Origin: Fuerstiella sp. | GTDB lineage: Bacteria > Planctomycetota > Planctomycetia > Planctomycetales > Planctomycetaceae | Direction of reading: 5' to 3' | DNA: 50,677 nt | Assembly: GCA_014238335.1 (NCBI GenBank) | Contig: JABABI010000052.1 | Coordinates: 1 to 50,677, forward strand | Shown: in pieces, positions 35,875-44,179 of the stretch | Numbering within the stretch: position 1 is the first letter of the stretch | Layout: every line of letters begins with the position of its first letter | Translations under genes and position numbers: made by a program | The notes under the pieces: generated by a model | What the model was told of the DNA's origin: nothing | What the model saw: the letters and a program-made list of their open reading frames with translations, nothing else | Database searches by the model: none

Positions 35875-38628
35875 ATGTCGACTTTATTGCGTTCAGAAAT
35901 GCAGAATCACTCAGGACAAGGCGGGCACCACCCTGACGATGACGGGCACGAGAACTCCGGTCGCCAGTCGTGGATAGGTGGTCTGCTGGCGGTTGGTGTT
36001 GTCGCGGTGTTGATTGCCGTGACTGTGTGGTTTCGGGCAGCGATATCGGCTCGTGAAATCGGCCCGGCGCTGACTCATACAATGTCGCGCGGCACACTGA
36101 TTGTCAGCGTGACAGAACCGGGGACTCTGGAGAGTTCCAGAAACACCGAAATCAAATGTCGGATTCGTGGCGGGTATGGCGGCAAGGGCGGGCGCAGCAC
36201 CGTGACCTGGGTAATTCCGTCTGGCACGGTCGTGCAGGAGGGAGATGAACTGGTCAGACTGGATAGTAAGCAGATCGAAGAGGTGGTCAGTCTGGGGAAG
36301 ACGGACCTGAACAATGCCGTGGCCACGCTTGCACAGGCACAGGCCGAGCTGGAGAAGGCACAGGTGACCGTCGATGGTTACATGGACGGCACGCATCGTG
36401 AGGCGATGCAGGGGCTGGACAAACATCGCGTTATTGCCGATCGCAACTTTAAAAACGCGAGCACATTGTTACTCAGTTCTCAGTCGTTATTCAAGCGGGG
36501 CTTTGTGACGGAGCTGGAAGTTGAGGCGATGAAATTCACCCTCAAGCGGGCGGAGTTGGAACAGGAGGTTTCGGCGACTCAGATTGATGTGCAGTTACGA
36601 CTCATCGCAGTGATGGAACTGGACCGACTAAAAGGTCAGCTGAGCGCTCTTCAGGCCAGAGTTGCAGGAATGGAGGCAGGTGTTGCACTCGAACAGGGAC
36701 GGCTTGATCTGGCATTGGTGGAGCTTGAAAACTGCGTTATCAGAGCGCCCCGGAGCGGGCTCGTCATCTATCCTTCCGCAGCAAAGTGGAAGGATACACC
36801 TGACATTGATGCGGGAGCGAGTGTTCACAACAACCAGATTCTGCTGCTGATGCCTGATCTGTCGCATATGCAGATCGAGATCGGAGTTCATGAGTCGATT
36901 GCCAGCAGCATCACGCCGGGATTGGTTGCGGAGGTTACGCTGCCGGATAAAACGTTTGATGCGACGGTCTCTTCAGTAGCGTCGATCGCCAGTCCGGCTG
37001 GTTGGTGGACCGGCAATGCGGTGAAGTACGAAACGATCATTGAGCTGCCTTCCGTCGCAGGACTCAACCCCGGCAAGACTGCCAGTGTGGAAGTGGTCGT
37101 TGCGAGGCATGAGGGTGTGTTGTCCGTACCTGCCATTGCGGTCGTGGATATTGACGAGGGGCATTTCTGCTGGGTTGAGACGGACGCCGAAGTACAGCGA
37201 CGTTCTCTGGAACTGGGCGCCAGTAACGATCAGTTCATTGTTGTCGAGGCTGGACTCAGGGCAGGCGACAGGGTCGTGCTTGATCCGACTGTGTCTATCG
37301 AGGAGGCACGCGATATGGTGGGACCGACACTGGTGCATACAATCGCCCGCGGAACCCTGCCGGTGACACTGACGGAACAGGGGACTCTGGAAAGTTCGGA
37401 CAACATGAAGATCAAATGCAAAGTCCGGGGCAACAGCACCATCAGCTGGGTGATTGAAAGTGGTACGAACGTGGAGGCCGGCGACGAACTGATCAGACTG
37501 GAAAACAAGCAGATCGAGGAGTATTTGCACGAACGGACGAAGTTTGCTCATTTGTCGCGGGACGCGGCAATCACATTCAGAGCTCAGGAGAAGAGTGCCG
37601 GAGGCGCTATATCGGTGTACCAGGAAGGGACGTACCGTACTGAGCTGATGACATTGGAGAAGGAACTGGCGATTGCTGAGGCGAATCTGCGCAACATGCA
37701 GAACCTGCTTGCTCATCAGCAGTTGATGGCCAAAAGCGAGTACGTCAGTGAATTGGACCTGGAAGAAAGTGAATACGCCGTCCGGCTCGCCAAAGCGAGA
37801 CTGGAGAAATGGAAAACTGACATCGAGGTTCTCCAGAAGTATACCAGGGAAGAACAACTGGTATCGCTGAATGGTGACTGGGCATCTGCGAAGGCAGCGG
37901 CGAGCGGGCATGAGGAAGTGCTGAAAATGGATGAGGCACGAATCGCTCTGGCGAATAAGGAGATCCAACGCTGCGTTGTCAAAGCCGAACGAAGTGGCAT
38001 CGTGATTTACCCCGGTTCCGATGACTGGAAAAACACCCCTGACATCGCGGAAGGCGCGACGGTGCATAGTGATCAGGTGCTGCTGCTGATGCCTGACCTG
38101 ACACAGATGCAGGTCAAGGTCGGCATTCACGAATCCATGATTGAACGGGTCAAACCGGGGATGCCTGCAACCGTGACCCTGCCGGAAACGACCCTTGTTG
38201 GTGAAGTATTATCCGTGGCTTCGACTGCGCAGCCGGCGGGGTGGTGGACCGGCAACATCGTCAAGTACGATGCGATCGTTGGGCTTCCGTCCGGCGAAGG
38301 GCTGAAACCCGGCATGAGTGCCGAAGTTGAGGTGACCCTGGATCAACACGAAGACGTTCTGACGATCCCGGTAGTCGCTGTGGTCGAAACAGATGACGGG
38401 TACTTTTGCTGGGTCGGGACTCCTGAGGAAGCAGGACGACGCTCTTTGCGACTGGGCGACGGCAACGACGTGTCCATTGTCGTCGAGAAGGGCCTGCAGG
38501 AAGGGGAGCAGGTTGTGCTCAATCCCGGTGACTTCATTGAGGAGGCACGATTGAGCGTGCCACCGAGTGACAACGACACGAGACACGGGCGGGAAGATCC
38601 CGCTGATGTTGCAGGCAAGGTGCAGTAG
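35875..38628 (+). CDS. membrane-anchored protein with two tandem HlyD/RND-type periplasmic adaptor modules
   Basis: ATG at 35875 is preceded by GGAG at eight bases. The 917 residues have a His/Asp-rich cytoplasmic N-terminus (GHHPDDDGHENSG) and one transmembrane segment at about 35-53, followed by two full adaptor modules. Module 1 spans about 63-482 (GPALTHTMSRGTL to EEARDMV) and module 2 about 483-905 (GPTLVHTIARGTL to EEARLSV). Each has a lipoyl-like half motif (TEPGTLESS/TEQGTLESS), a heptad-rich hairpin, a second lipoyl half (APRSGLVIYP/AERSGIVIYP), a barrel (GWWTGN(A/I)VKY) and a membrane-proximal domain (FCWV..., GDRVVLDP/GEQVVLNP). Normal adaptors carry one module and work with ABC or RND pumps. 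No pump gene is in the window, so partner and substrate are unknown. Confidence 0.9.
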   Translation: MSTLLRSEMQNHSGQGGHHPDDDGHENSGRQSWIGGLLAVGVVAVLIAVTVWFRAAISAREIGPALTHTMSRGTLIVSVTEPGTLESSRNTEIKCRIRGGYGGKGGRSTVTWVIPSGTVVQEGDELVRLDSKQIEEVVSLGKTDLNNAVATLAQAQAELEKAQVTVDGYMDGTHREAMQGLDKHRVIADRNFKNASTLLLSSQSLFKRGFVTELEVEAMKFTLKRAELEQEVSATQIDVQLRLIAVMELDRLKGQLSALQARVAGMEAGVALEQGRLDLALVELENCVIRAPRSGLVIYPSAAKWKDTPDIDAGASVHNNQILLLMPDLSHMQIEIGVHESIASSITPGLVAEVTLPDKTFDATVSSVASIASPAGWWTGNAVKYETIIELPSVAGLNPGKTASVEVVVARHEGVLSVPAIAVVDIDEGHFCWVETDAEVQRRSLELGASNDQFIVVEAGLRAGDRVVLDPTVSIEEARDMVGPTLVHTIARGTLPVTLTEQGTLESSDNMKIKCKVRGNSTISWVIESGTNVEAGDELIRLENKQIEEYLHERTKFAHLSRDAAITFRAQEKSAGGAISVYQEGTYRTELMTLEKELAIAEANLRNMQNLLAHQQLMAKSEYVSELDLEESEYAVRLAKARLEKWKTDIEVLQKYTREEQLVSLNGDWASAKAAASGHEEVLKMDEARIALANKEIQRCVVKAERSGIVIYPGSDDWKNTPDIAEGATVHSDQVLLLMPDLTQMQVKVGIHESMIERVKPGMPATVTLPETTLVGEVLSVASTAQPAGWWTGNIVKYDAIVGLPSGEGLKPGMSAEVEVTLDQHEDVLTIPVVAVVETDDGYFCWVGTPEEAGRRSLRLGDGNDVSIVVEKGLQEGEQVVLNPGDFIEEARLSVPPSDNDTRHGREDPADVAGKVQ

Positions 38629-38850
38629 ACTGGTCCAGCGTCCAGTGCTCTCGCGTTTTCTTCTGAAGACTCGCTCGTACAGCCGAACGAATAGCGCGTA
38701 CCGCGGAAGCTATACAGCGTGGTGGCATCGTATTGCGGTGTACATGCGGCGGGATTCAGTCTTCTGTGTGTTTAGCATGCGTAAATCATTCGCCTGGCCG
38801 CTGCCACAATCCGTTACTGCATCCGTGGTAGACAGTGAAACGGCTGTGCA

Positions 38851-38879
38851 TTGAAATGCAATCGGTCGCGTAGTAAAGT
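38851..38879 (+). promoter_or_regulatory. candidate promoter for the SPFH gene
   Basis: TTGAAA at 38851-38856 and TAAAGT at 38874-38879 are exactly 17 bases apart. The predicted start near 38886 leaves a 42-base leader before the ATG at 38928. This is the best -35/-10 pair seen in the window. Confidence 0.5.
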
Positions 38880-38927
38880 TGCGGAGGGTAATCAAGCCCA
38901 TCCTGAAATTCCCGGGGGTGTTGAACA

Positions 38928-39692
38928 ATGGAATTCTTCCTTGTCGTTTTCGTGTCCATCATCTTTCCGCCGATTCTGCTGTTCGGTTTCTTTGTGGTGA
39001 ATCCGAGGGAGGAGATGGTCGTTCTCCGCTTCGGAAAATATGTCACCACACTCAAGACTCAGGGGATTCGCTGGATTCATCCGGTTGGCCGAACGCTCAA
39101 GCGAATTTCAACGCGCGACACGACTCTCGACATTACTACGACAACTGTTGTCGAACGGAATGGCAATCCGATTCAGATTAGTGCCGTCGTTCTTTACCGT
39201 GTGGAAGATACGTACAAGGCCGCCATCGACGTTGAGAATTACGGGCAGTTCATCGAAGATCTGTCCGGCGCTGTTGTGAAACGCGTGAGTTCAACATTTC
39301 CATATGAGTCGCCTGATCACAGCGAGCCCTGTCTTAAGGTCGAAACTGACGAGGTGTCCGATGCCTTTGTCCGTGAACTTCAGGAAGCTGTCGCTCCTTC
39401 CGGAATCCGCGTCCTGAGCGTGCGGCTCAACGACCTGACATATGCTCCGGAGATCGCCCAGGCGATGCTGATGCGTCAACAGGCAATGGCACTGATTGAT
39501 GCTCGCAAGACCATCGTGGAAGGCGGAACGGACATTGTCCAGGACGCCGTTGCACGTTTGCAGAAGGCAGGACTTGAACTCGGTGATGCGGAACGCGACG
39601 CACTGGTCCACAATCTGCTGGTCGTGATCTGCAGCGGCGATCATGCCCAACCCGTGGTTCAGGTCGGTGCGGCCGCGCACGGGGCGAATTAA
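38928..39692 (+). CDS. SPFH/band 7 (stomatin-like) membrane protein
   Basis: This 254-residue protein has an N-terminal hairpin or single transmembrane segment (FFLVVFVSIIFPPILLFGFFVV). The band 7 domain follows: NPREEMVVLRFGKYV, then the strand DTTLDITTTTVVERNGNPIQISAVVLYRV, then IRVLSVRLNDLTYAPEIAQAMLMRQQAMALIDARKTIVEGG, the family's coiled-coil end. SPFH proteins form large rings or microdomains in the membrane and control proteases or lipid domains. It has no cysteine-rich or NfeD partner nearby. The start codon has no strong ribosome binding site. The stop codon lies inside a perfect inverted repeat. It is convergent with a small membrane-protein gene. Confidence 0.9.
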   Translation: MEFFLVVFVSIIFPPILLFGFFVVNPREEMVVLRFGKYVTTLKTQGIRWIHPVGRTLKRISTRDTTLDITTTTVVERNGNPIQISAVVLYRVEDTYKAAIDVENYGQFIEDLSGAVVKRVSSTFPYESPDHSEPCLKVETDEVSDAFVRELQEAVAPSGIRVLSVRLNDLTYAPEIAQAMLMRQQAMALIDARKTIVEGGTDIVQDAVARLQKAGLELGDAERDALVHNLLVVICSGDHAQPVVQVGAAAHGAN

Positions 39693-39705
39693 ATTTTAAT
39701 TCGCC
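39683..39705. terminator. perfect 11-bp palindrome over the SPFH stop codon
   Basis: GGCGAATTAAA-T-TTTAATTCGCC is a perfect inverted repeat around one base and includes the SPFH gene's AAT TAA. It sits between two convergent genes and could serve both as a terminator or as an mRNA 3'-end stabiliser. It lacks a T-run on either side. Confidence 0.5.
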
Positions 39706-39716
39706 AATACTCGTGC

Positions 39717-40052
39717 TCAGGCCATCCCGGTGTGCAGCATCACCCACAGGGCAAGTGTACTGGCCAGCGCCAGACCACTGGTAAACAACAACCAGCGGCG
39801 ACGTGGCCAGACTGACTTCAGCGGCGTCATCTGATATGCCAGGTCGACCGGGTACGCAGCACAGTAAAGCGCATTCGCGATTCCGGTGAGCACCAGCAGA
39901 ACAGTTGCGGCGCACAGCCATTGCCCGGGGCTGCCTGACAGGATGTCCTCTCCCCAGCACGCAAACACCAAAAGAGCAAGAACACCGTTGTAGACGATGC
40001 GTTTCCGCTCCCAGTAGCCAACCGCTTCCGCAAAATGAGACTTAATGTTCAT
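39717..40052 (-). CDS. small integral membrane protein of unknown function
   Basis: From ATG at 40052 (the frame is open to 40115) the protein is 111 residues. A short amphipathic start (FAEAVGYWERKRIVYN) leads to about four hydrophobic segments: VLALLVFACWG, WLCAATVLLVLTGIANALYCAAY, and a final pair in WLLFTSGLALASTLALWVML. The YWERKRIVYN opening is a recurrent feature of small planctomycete and proteobacterial membrane proteins without assigned function. It lies convergent to the SPFH gene and just downstream of the ruined VOC gene on minus. A role beside the SPFH protein is possible but unsupported. Confidence 0.7.
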   Translation of the reverse strand: MNIKSHFAEAVGYWERKRIVYNGVLALLVFACWGEDILSGSPGQWLCAATVLLVLTGIANALYCAAYPVDLAYQMTPLKSVWPRRRWLLFTSGLALASTLALWVMLHTGMA

Positions 40053-40150
40053 CGGTGACCAACCTCTCTTCGAGAAGACAATTTTCAATCCACATCGCGG
40101 CTCAATAACTTCCACGTATTATGTGTCCTCGTCGTCGCCGGCAGCAGGAT

Positions 40151-40533
40151 TTACTCGTCACGTTTTTTTGTCATTAATCCGGCCAGACTACCATCGGTAT
40201 CACGCAGAAATCCAGTCCAAAGTTCATGGGCGGGCAACGTGGCAGCGAGTTCCGGGGTGCGTTCGCTGGCGGCTCCCGGCATCCACCATCGCATCGTGAG
40301 CCGCGACGATGTCGGAGACCTTGAAATAGAGAACCAAGTTGTGCCCTACTGGAACGGCACCCCGATGTGTTGTGAGCATCAGACGCGCGCCGTCTGCATC
40401 CGGGAATGCAAGGTCAGGCCCGGCGCAGGAACGAAAGTTCCAGAATTTCGCGGTAGAACGACAACGCCGCATCCACGTCACTGACGGTCACCGCAATCTG
40501 GCCAATTTGAGAGAGTTGGTTGTTGCTGTTCAT
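40151..40533 (-). pseudogene. ruined VOC/glyoxalase-family gene
   Basis: Three frames join to a complete protein of about 127 residues. ATG at 40533 begins NSNNQLSQIGQIAVTVSDVDAALSFYREILELSFLRRA. After a shift near 40430 it continues GPDLAFPDADGARLMLTT and YFKVSDIVAAHDAMVDAG. After a second shift near 40265 it ends AASERTPELAATLPAHELWTGFLRDTDGSLAGLM and a natural TAA at 40153-40151. This is the beta-alpha-beta-beta-beta layout of vicinal-oxygen-chelate proteins (glyoxalase, dioxygenase, drug-resistance types). Two single-base shifts break it. It stands alone, and whether it was glyoxalase-like or a resistance protein cannot be told. Confidence 0.75.
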
Positions 40534-40714
40534 GATTCTCAAACCTAACACGCCCCCTCAGCCAGATTCACCCGGCACTGATGGGAAACTGAACGGTTGC
40601 GATGAATTTGGCATGATGGGTTTCTACAATGTTAACGGCGGTTCCAGTAAAAAAACAAACCGAGCTGCGACAAAGACGCCCGCCAGCGGTGCTGCGTGCG
40701 AAGTCTGTTCTTGA

Positions 40715-40723
40715 TGATATAGT
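40715..40723 (+). promoter_or_regulatory. candidate extended -10 promoter for the first sulfatase gene
   Basis: TGATATAGT matches the extended -10 pattern. Initiation near 40730 gives a leader of 22-31 bases, depending on which of two ATGs (40752, 40761) is used. No -35 was recognised. Confidence 0.35.
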
Positions 40724-40751
40724 GCCCGTTGCGACAACCAGAATGACGTGA

Positions 40752-42356
40752 ATGTCACCGATGATAAAATACACTCGAATGATTCTGCTGTTGCTGTGTT
40801 TTTTTAACCTCGTCGCCCGTCATGTCCAGGCACAGGCCCTGCCCAACATAATCATCATCTACGCCGATGACCTCGGCTACGGCGACGTCTCCTGCTACAA
40901 CCCCAATTCCGCCTACCAGACACCCCGGCTGGATCAAATGGCGGCGCAGGGTGTGCGGTTTACTGACGCGCACAGTCCGTCGACCATCTGTTCCCCGTCA
41001 CGTTATGGCCTGTATTCCGGCCAGCAGATTTATCGTTCGACCGGTCGCGGAGGCGGAGCTTTCGAAGGGCCCGGTGGCCCCAGCTATCTCAAGCCCGGCA
41101 CGCTCACCATCGCGCAGATGCTCAAACATAAGGGCTACAGAACCGGAGTCTTCGGCAAGTGGCACGTTGGACTGACCTGGTACGACAAAGACAACAAACG
41201 TCTGGGGGGCGGATTCAAGAACTCACTGCTGATCGACTATAGCAAGAGCACACCGTTGGTTGATGGCCCCCAACACCGTGGGTTTGATGAGTCTTTTATT
41301 ACACCCAACTGTCCCAATACGGATCCGCTCTATATCTACATCGAAAACGACATGGTGCCGTTCCCCGCCAACCAGCGACACCGGCGCAAGGACTTGCCCA
41401 ATCCCGGCGGGAAGTGGCGCTGGGACAACGATGAGGGCTGGATGTCTGCTGGTTACGATTTCATGAATGCCGACCTGCTGTTCTACGAAAAGACGAAAAC
41501 GTTCATTACCGATCATCGAAAACAGACACCGGATCACCCCTTCTTTGCGGTGTTCTCCACACAAATCGCTCACGCACCTGTTTTGCCTGCAGAGGAATTC
41601 AATGGTGCGACGAAGGCGGGCCCGCGTGGTGATTTTGTCTGGGAACTTGATGTGCTGGTCGGCAGAGTTCTGGACCTGGTCACCCAGCTTGACATCAATG
41701 ACAACACTCTGATTCTGTTTACCTCGGACAACGGCCCTGAGACGGTTCACGTCGACTGGATGCGCGGCGACCATCAGCACGACGCTTCGGGTGGCTGGCG
41801 TGGTATGAAACGTGACGGCTGGGAGGGCGGCCACCGTGTGCCGTTTATCGCCCGATGGCCCGGACGAATTCCGGCGGGCCGCGTTTCCGATCAGATGACT
41901 AACACCACCGATATCTTTGCGACTGTGGCGTCAGTCGTCGGATATACCCTTCCCGACGAAGCCGCGACAGACAGCTTCGATCTTCTGCCCGCCATGCTCG
42001 GCCTGCAGGACGAAGCCCGATCGATTCGTCCACATCTGCTGACTCAAAGCTTCCGCGGCGAATTCCAACTTCGGCAGGGAGATTGGAAATACCTCGATCA
42101 CACGGGTTCGGGTGGTAACAGCTATGACAAAGGCCCGATGAAGAAATATGCGATTTCAGAATCAGCTCCCGATGCGACGGGCCAGCTCTACAACCTGAAA
42201 ACTGATCCCGGCGAAACAACGAATCTTTTTTTCACGGAAGAAGCGAGGCGCAAAGACATGCAACAACTCCTGAAACATCTAAAATCCTCCGGCCGCAGTG
42301 CTCCGAAAAATCGTCGGCCGCTGGGATTCGCGAACGTGCCTGCCGCCGCACCCTGA
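40752..42356 (+). CDS. secreted sulfatase, canonical formylglycine motif
   Basis: This 534-residue protein has a signal peptide (MILLLLCFFNLVARHVQAQA). The sulfatase fold opens with the metal pair D39-D40 in IIYADDLGYGDV and has the modified cysteine C80 in TICSPSRYGLYSGQ, a good CxPxR formylglycine site. FGKWHVGL, DNGPETVHVDW and the C-terminal GQLYNLKTDPGETTNL are also conserved. S1 sulfatases remove sulfate from glycans, mucins or small esters, and the maturing enzyme FGE must be encoded elsewhere. It is the first gene of a tandem pair with the next sulfatase 13 bases downstream, suggesting one transcript and linked substrates, perhaps sulfated algal polysaccharide. The start could be 40752 or 40761. 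Confidence 0.92.
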   Translation: MSPMIKYTRMILLLLCFFNLVARHVQAQALPNIIIIYADDLGYGDVSCYNPNSAYQTPRLDQMAAQGVRFTDAHSPSTICSPSRYGLYSGQQIYRSTGRGGGAFEGPGGPSYLKPGTLTIAQMLKHKGYRTGVFGKWHVGLTWYDKDNKRLGGGFKNSLLIDYSKSTPLVDGPQHRGFDESFITPNCPNTDPLYIYIENDMVPFPANQRHRRKDLPNPGGKWRWDNDEGWMSAGYDFMNADLLFYEKTKTFITDHRKQTPDHPFFAVFSTQIAHAPVLPAEEFNGATKAGPRGDFVWELDVLVGRVLDLVTQLDINDNTLILFTSDNGPETVHVDWMRGDHQHDASGGWRGMKRDGWEGGHRVPFIARWPGRIPAGRVSDQMTNTTDIFATVASVVGYTLPDEAATDSFDLLPAMLGLQDEARSIRPHLLTQSFRGEFQLRQGDWKYLDHTGSGGNSYDKGPMKKYAISESAPDATGQLYNLKTDPGETTNLFFTEEARRKDMQQLLKHLKSSGRSAPKNRRPLGFANVPAAAP

Positions 42357-42369
42357 AAACGATCACAAT

Positions 42370-43908
42370 ATGAATTCTGGAATTCTGCGGACAATAGCCG
42401 CAATGCTGGCCGCAACAGTGGTTGGTGTGGCCACGCTACAGGCGGCTCTTATCCAGCGAAATGTGAACGAGCGGCCCAATATCGTTTGGTTCGTGGTCGA
42501 CGATATGTCTGCGAATTTCTCGTGCTACGGCGAGACGGCGATTAGCACACCGCACGTCGATCAGCTTGCGCAGGAGGGGCTGCGATTCACACGGGCTTAT
42601 GCCACGTCCCCGGTTTGTTCGACATTCCGTTCGGCCATGATCACCGGGATGTACCAGACGTCGATCGGCGCTCACCACCACCGCAGCGGACGCGGTGAGC
42701 ATCGCATCACGTTACCCGACGGCGTCAGGCCCGCCCCTGTGCTGTTCCAGGAAGCGGGGTACTACACCTGTATGGGCAGTGGCCTGCCTGACCTTGACTA
42801 CCGAAGTCAGCCCTTTAGCTCGCGTACGAGGAACCGCCTGGGCAAGACCGACTACAACTTTGACTGGAATAAAACGATTTATGACAGCCACGACTGGTCC
42901 GGACGCAGGAAGGACCAGCCATTCTTTATGCAGGTGCAATTGCACGGTGGAAAACTGCGAGGTGCATCGGCAGCGCATTACGATGCGTTCGACAAACAGG
43001 TCAAACTGGATTTCAGCAACGTCACAAATCCTGAGAGCGTCCAGCTGCCGCCGTACTACCCACGCGACGGAGTACTTCTGAAGGACTGGTCTACGTATCT
43101 TGACAGTGTGCGCATAACGGACCGCCACGTGGGCCTCGTGATGGATCGACTGAAGCAGGAAGGTCTGTTGGAAAACACACTTGTCGTCTTCTTCACCGAC
43201 CACGGCATCAGCCATGCGCGTGGAAAGCAGTTTTTGTATGACGAAGGCACGCACATTCCGCTGGTCATCCGAGGACCGGGGATCGACGGTGGGGTGACGC
43301 GGAGTGATCTGGTCCAGCACATTGACATCGCTGCGTTATCGCTGGCAGCAGCTGGTATTGAAATCCCTCAGGCAATGCAGGGGCAGGACGTTCTTGCTCT
43401 GGATTACAAGGTGAAGAAAGCTGTCTTTGCGGCGCGTGACCGCTGCGGCGAGGCGGCCGATCGGATTCGCTCTGTACGTACGGATCGCTACCTCTATATC
43501 AGAAATTTCTATCCACAGCGTCCGCTCCTGATGCCAAGCGGCTACAAGGATGGAAAACTCATTGTGCAGCGTCTCCGTCAGTTGCATGCTGCGGCGGGTC
43601 TGAGCGAGCTGTCGCAGAAACTTCTGTTCGCGCCGACGCGCCTGCCCGAAGAGTTGTACGACTATCGTGCGGACCGCTGGCAGACCACGAACCTCGCGGC
43701 CGACCCCGGACACGCCGCCGCACTTAAGCAGCATCGTCAACGACTGGAACGCTGGATCAAGGAATCCGGCGACGTTGGTCCGGAAACGCCCGAGGTCTAT
43801 GTTCTGGAGACGGAGGATCAGATGAAATCGACCCGAAACACGGCAGCGCGGGAGACTTACCGAACGAACGCCGAACTCTACAAACGCTGGGCGCGCGAAG
43901 GGAAGTAA
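42370..43908 (+). CDS. secreted sulfatase with altered maturation motif CSTFR
   Basis: ATG at 42370 is used because the longer frame starts with GTG and runs back into the previous gene; the leader MNSGILRTIAAMLAATVVGVATLQAAL then fits. The 512-residue sulfatase has VWFVVDDMSANFSCYG (metal D44-D45) and TPHVDQLAQEGLRFTRAY, and its active cysteine C83 lies in SPVCSTFRSAMITGMYQ. The formylglycine motif CxPxR is here C-S-T-F-R, with threonine for proline. Later marks are FFTDHGISHARGKQ and ELYDYRADRWQTTNL. It may be matured less well, or by a different enzyme. Known relatives include N-sulfoglucosamine-type sulfohydrolases. It lies 13 bases after the first sulfatase gene. Confidence 0.9.
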   Translation: MNSGILRTIAAMLAATVVGVATLQAALIQRNVNERPNIVWFVVDDMSANFSCYGETAISTPHVDQLAQEGLRFTRAYATSPVCSTFRSAMITGMYQTSIGAHHHRSGRGEHRITLPDGVRPAPVLFQEAGYYTCMGSGLPDLDYRSQPFSSRTRNRLGKTDYNFDWNKTIYDSHDWSGRRKDQPFFMQVQLHGGKLRGASAAHYDAFDKQVKLDFSNVTNPESVQLPPYYPRDGVLLKDWSTYLDSVRITDRHVGLVMDRLKQEGLLENTLVVFFTDHGISHARGKQFLYDEGTHIPLVIRGPGIDGGVTRSDLVQHIDIAALSLAAAGIEIPQAMQGQDVLALDYKVKKAVFAARDRCGEAADRIRSVRTDRYLYIRNFYPQRPLLMPSGYKDGKLIVQRLRQLHAAAGLSELSQKLLFAPTRLPEELYDYRADRWQTTNLAADPGHAAALKQHRQRLERWIKESGDVGPETPEVYVLETEDQMKSTRNTAARETYRTNAELYKRWAREGK

Positions 43909-44134
43909 TCTGTCTCGTCCGCCTGGCGTTGTCAGCGAAGCCGGCCTGCTCGCCGTGCACACCTGGGACGGTGAAAAATGCGCATCCGACCGCGAGCAAT
44001 GAGTGACTTCGAAATGTCTTTCCGGGAACGCAGAATTCAACTAACAAACATTGAAAGCTGCAGCGTTTGACGCTGACTTATGGCCGCGGCGATCGTCTTT
44101 TCGAATGAGAGTGATGTCGTGCACGAGCCCCATC

Positions 44135-44162
44135 ATGACTTTTTTTCGACAACTGCTCTAAT
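44135..44162 (+). promoter_or_regulatory. candidate promoter for the third sulfatase gene
   Basis: ATGACT at 44135-44140 (four of six bases of TTGACA) stands 16 bases before TCTAAT at 44157-44162, which is extended by TGC at 44154-44156. The leader would be only about 11 bases, so the assignment is tentative. Confidence 0.3.
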
Positions 44163-44179
44163 AGGCTCAAAGACACACC

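Noticed and set aside
36973..38130. A 385-codon open frame on minus opposite the tandem adaptor gene
   Set aside because: It has no ribosome binding site or family resemblance and is rich in H, Q and S. It is the mirror of strongly coding plus-strand codons.
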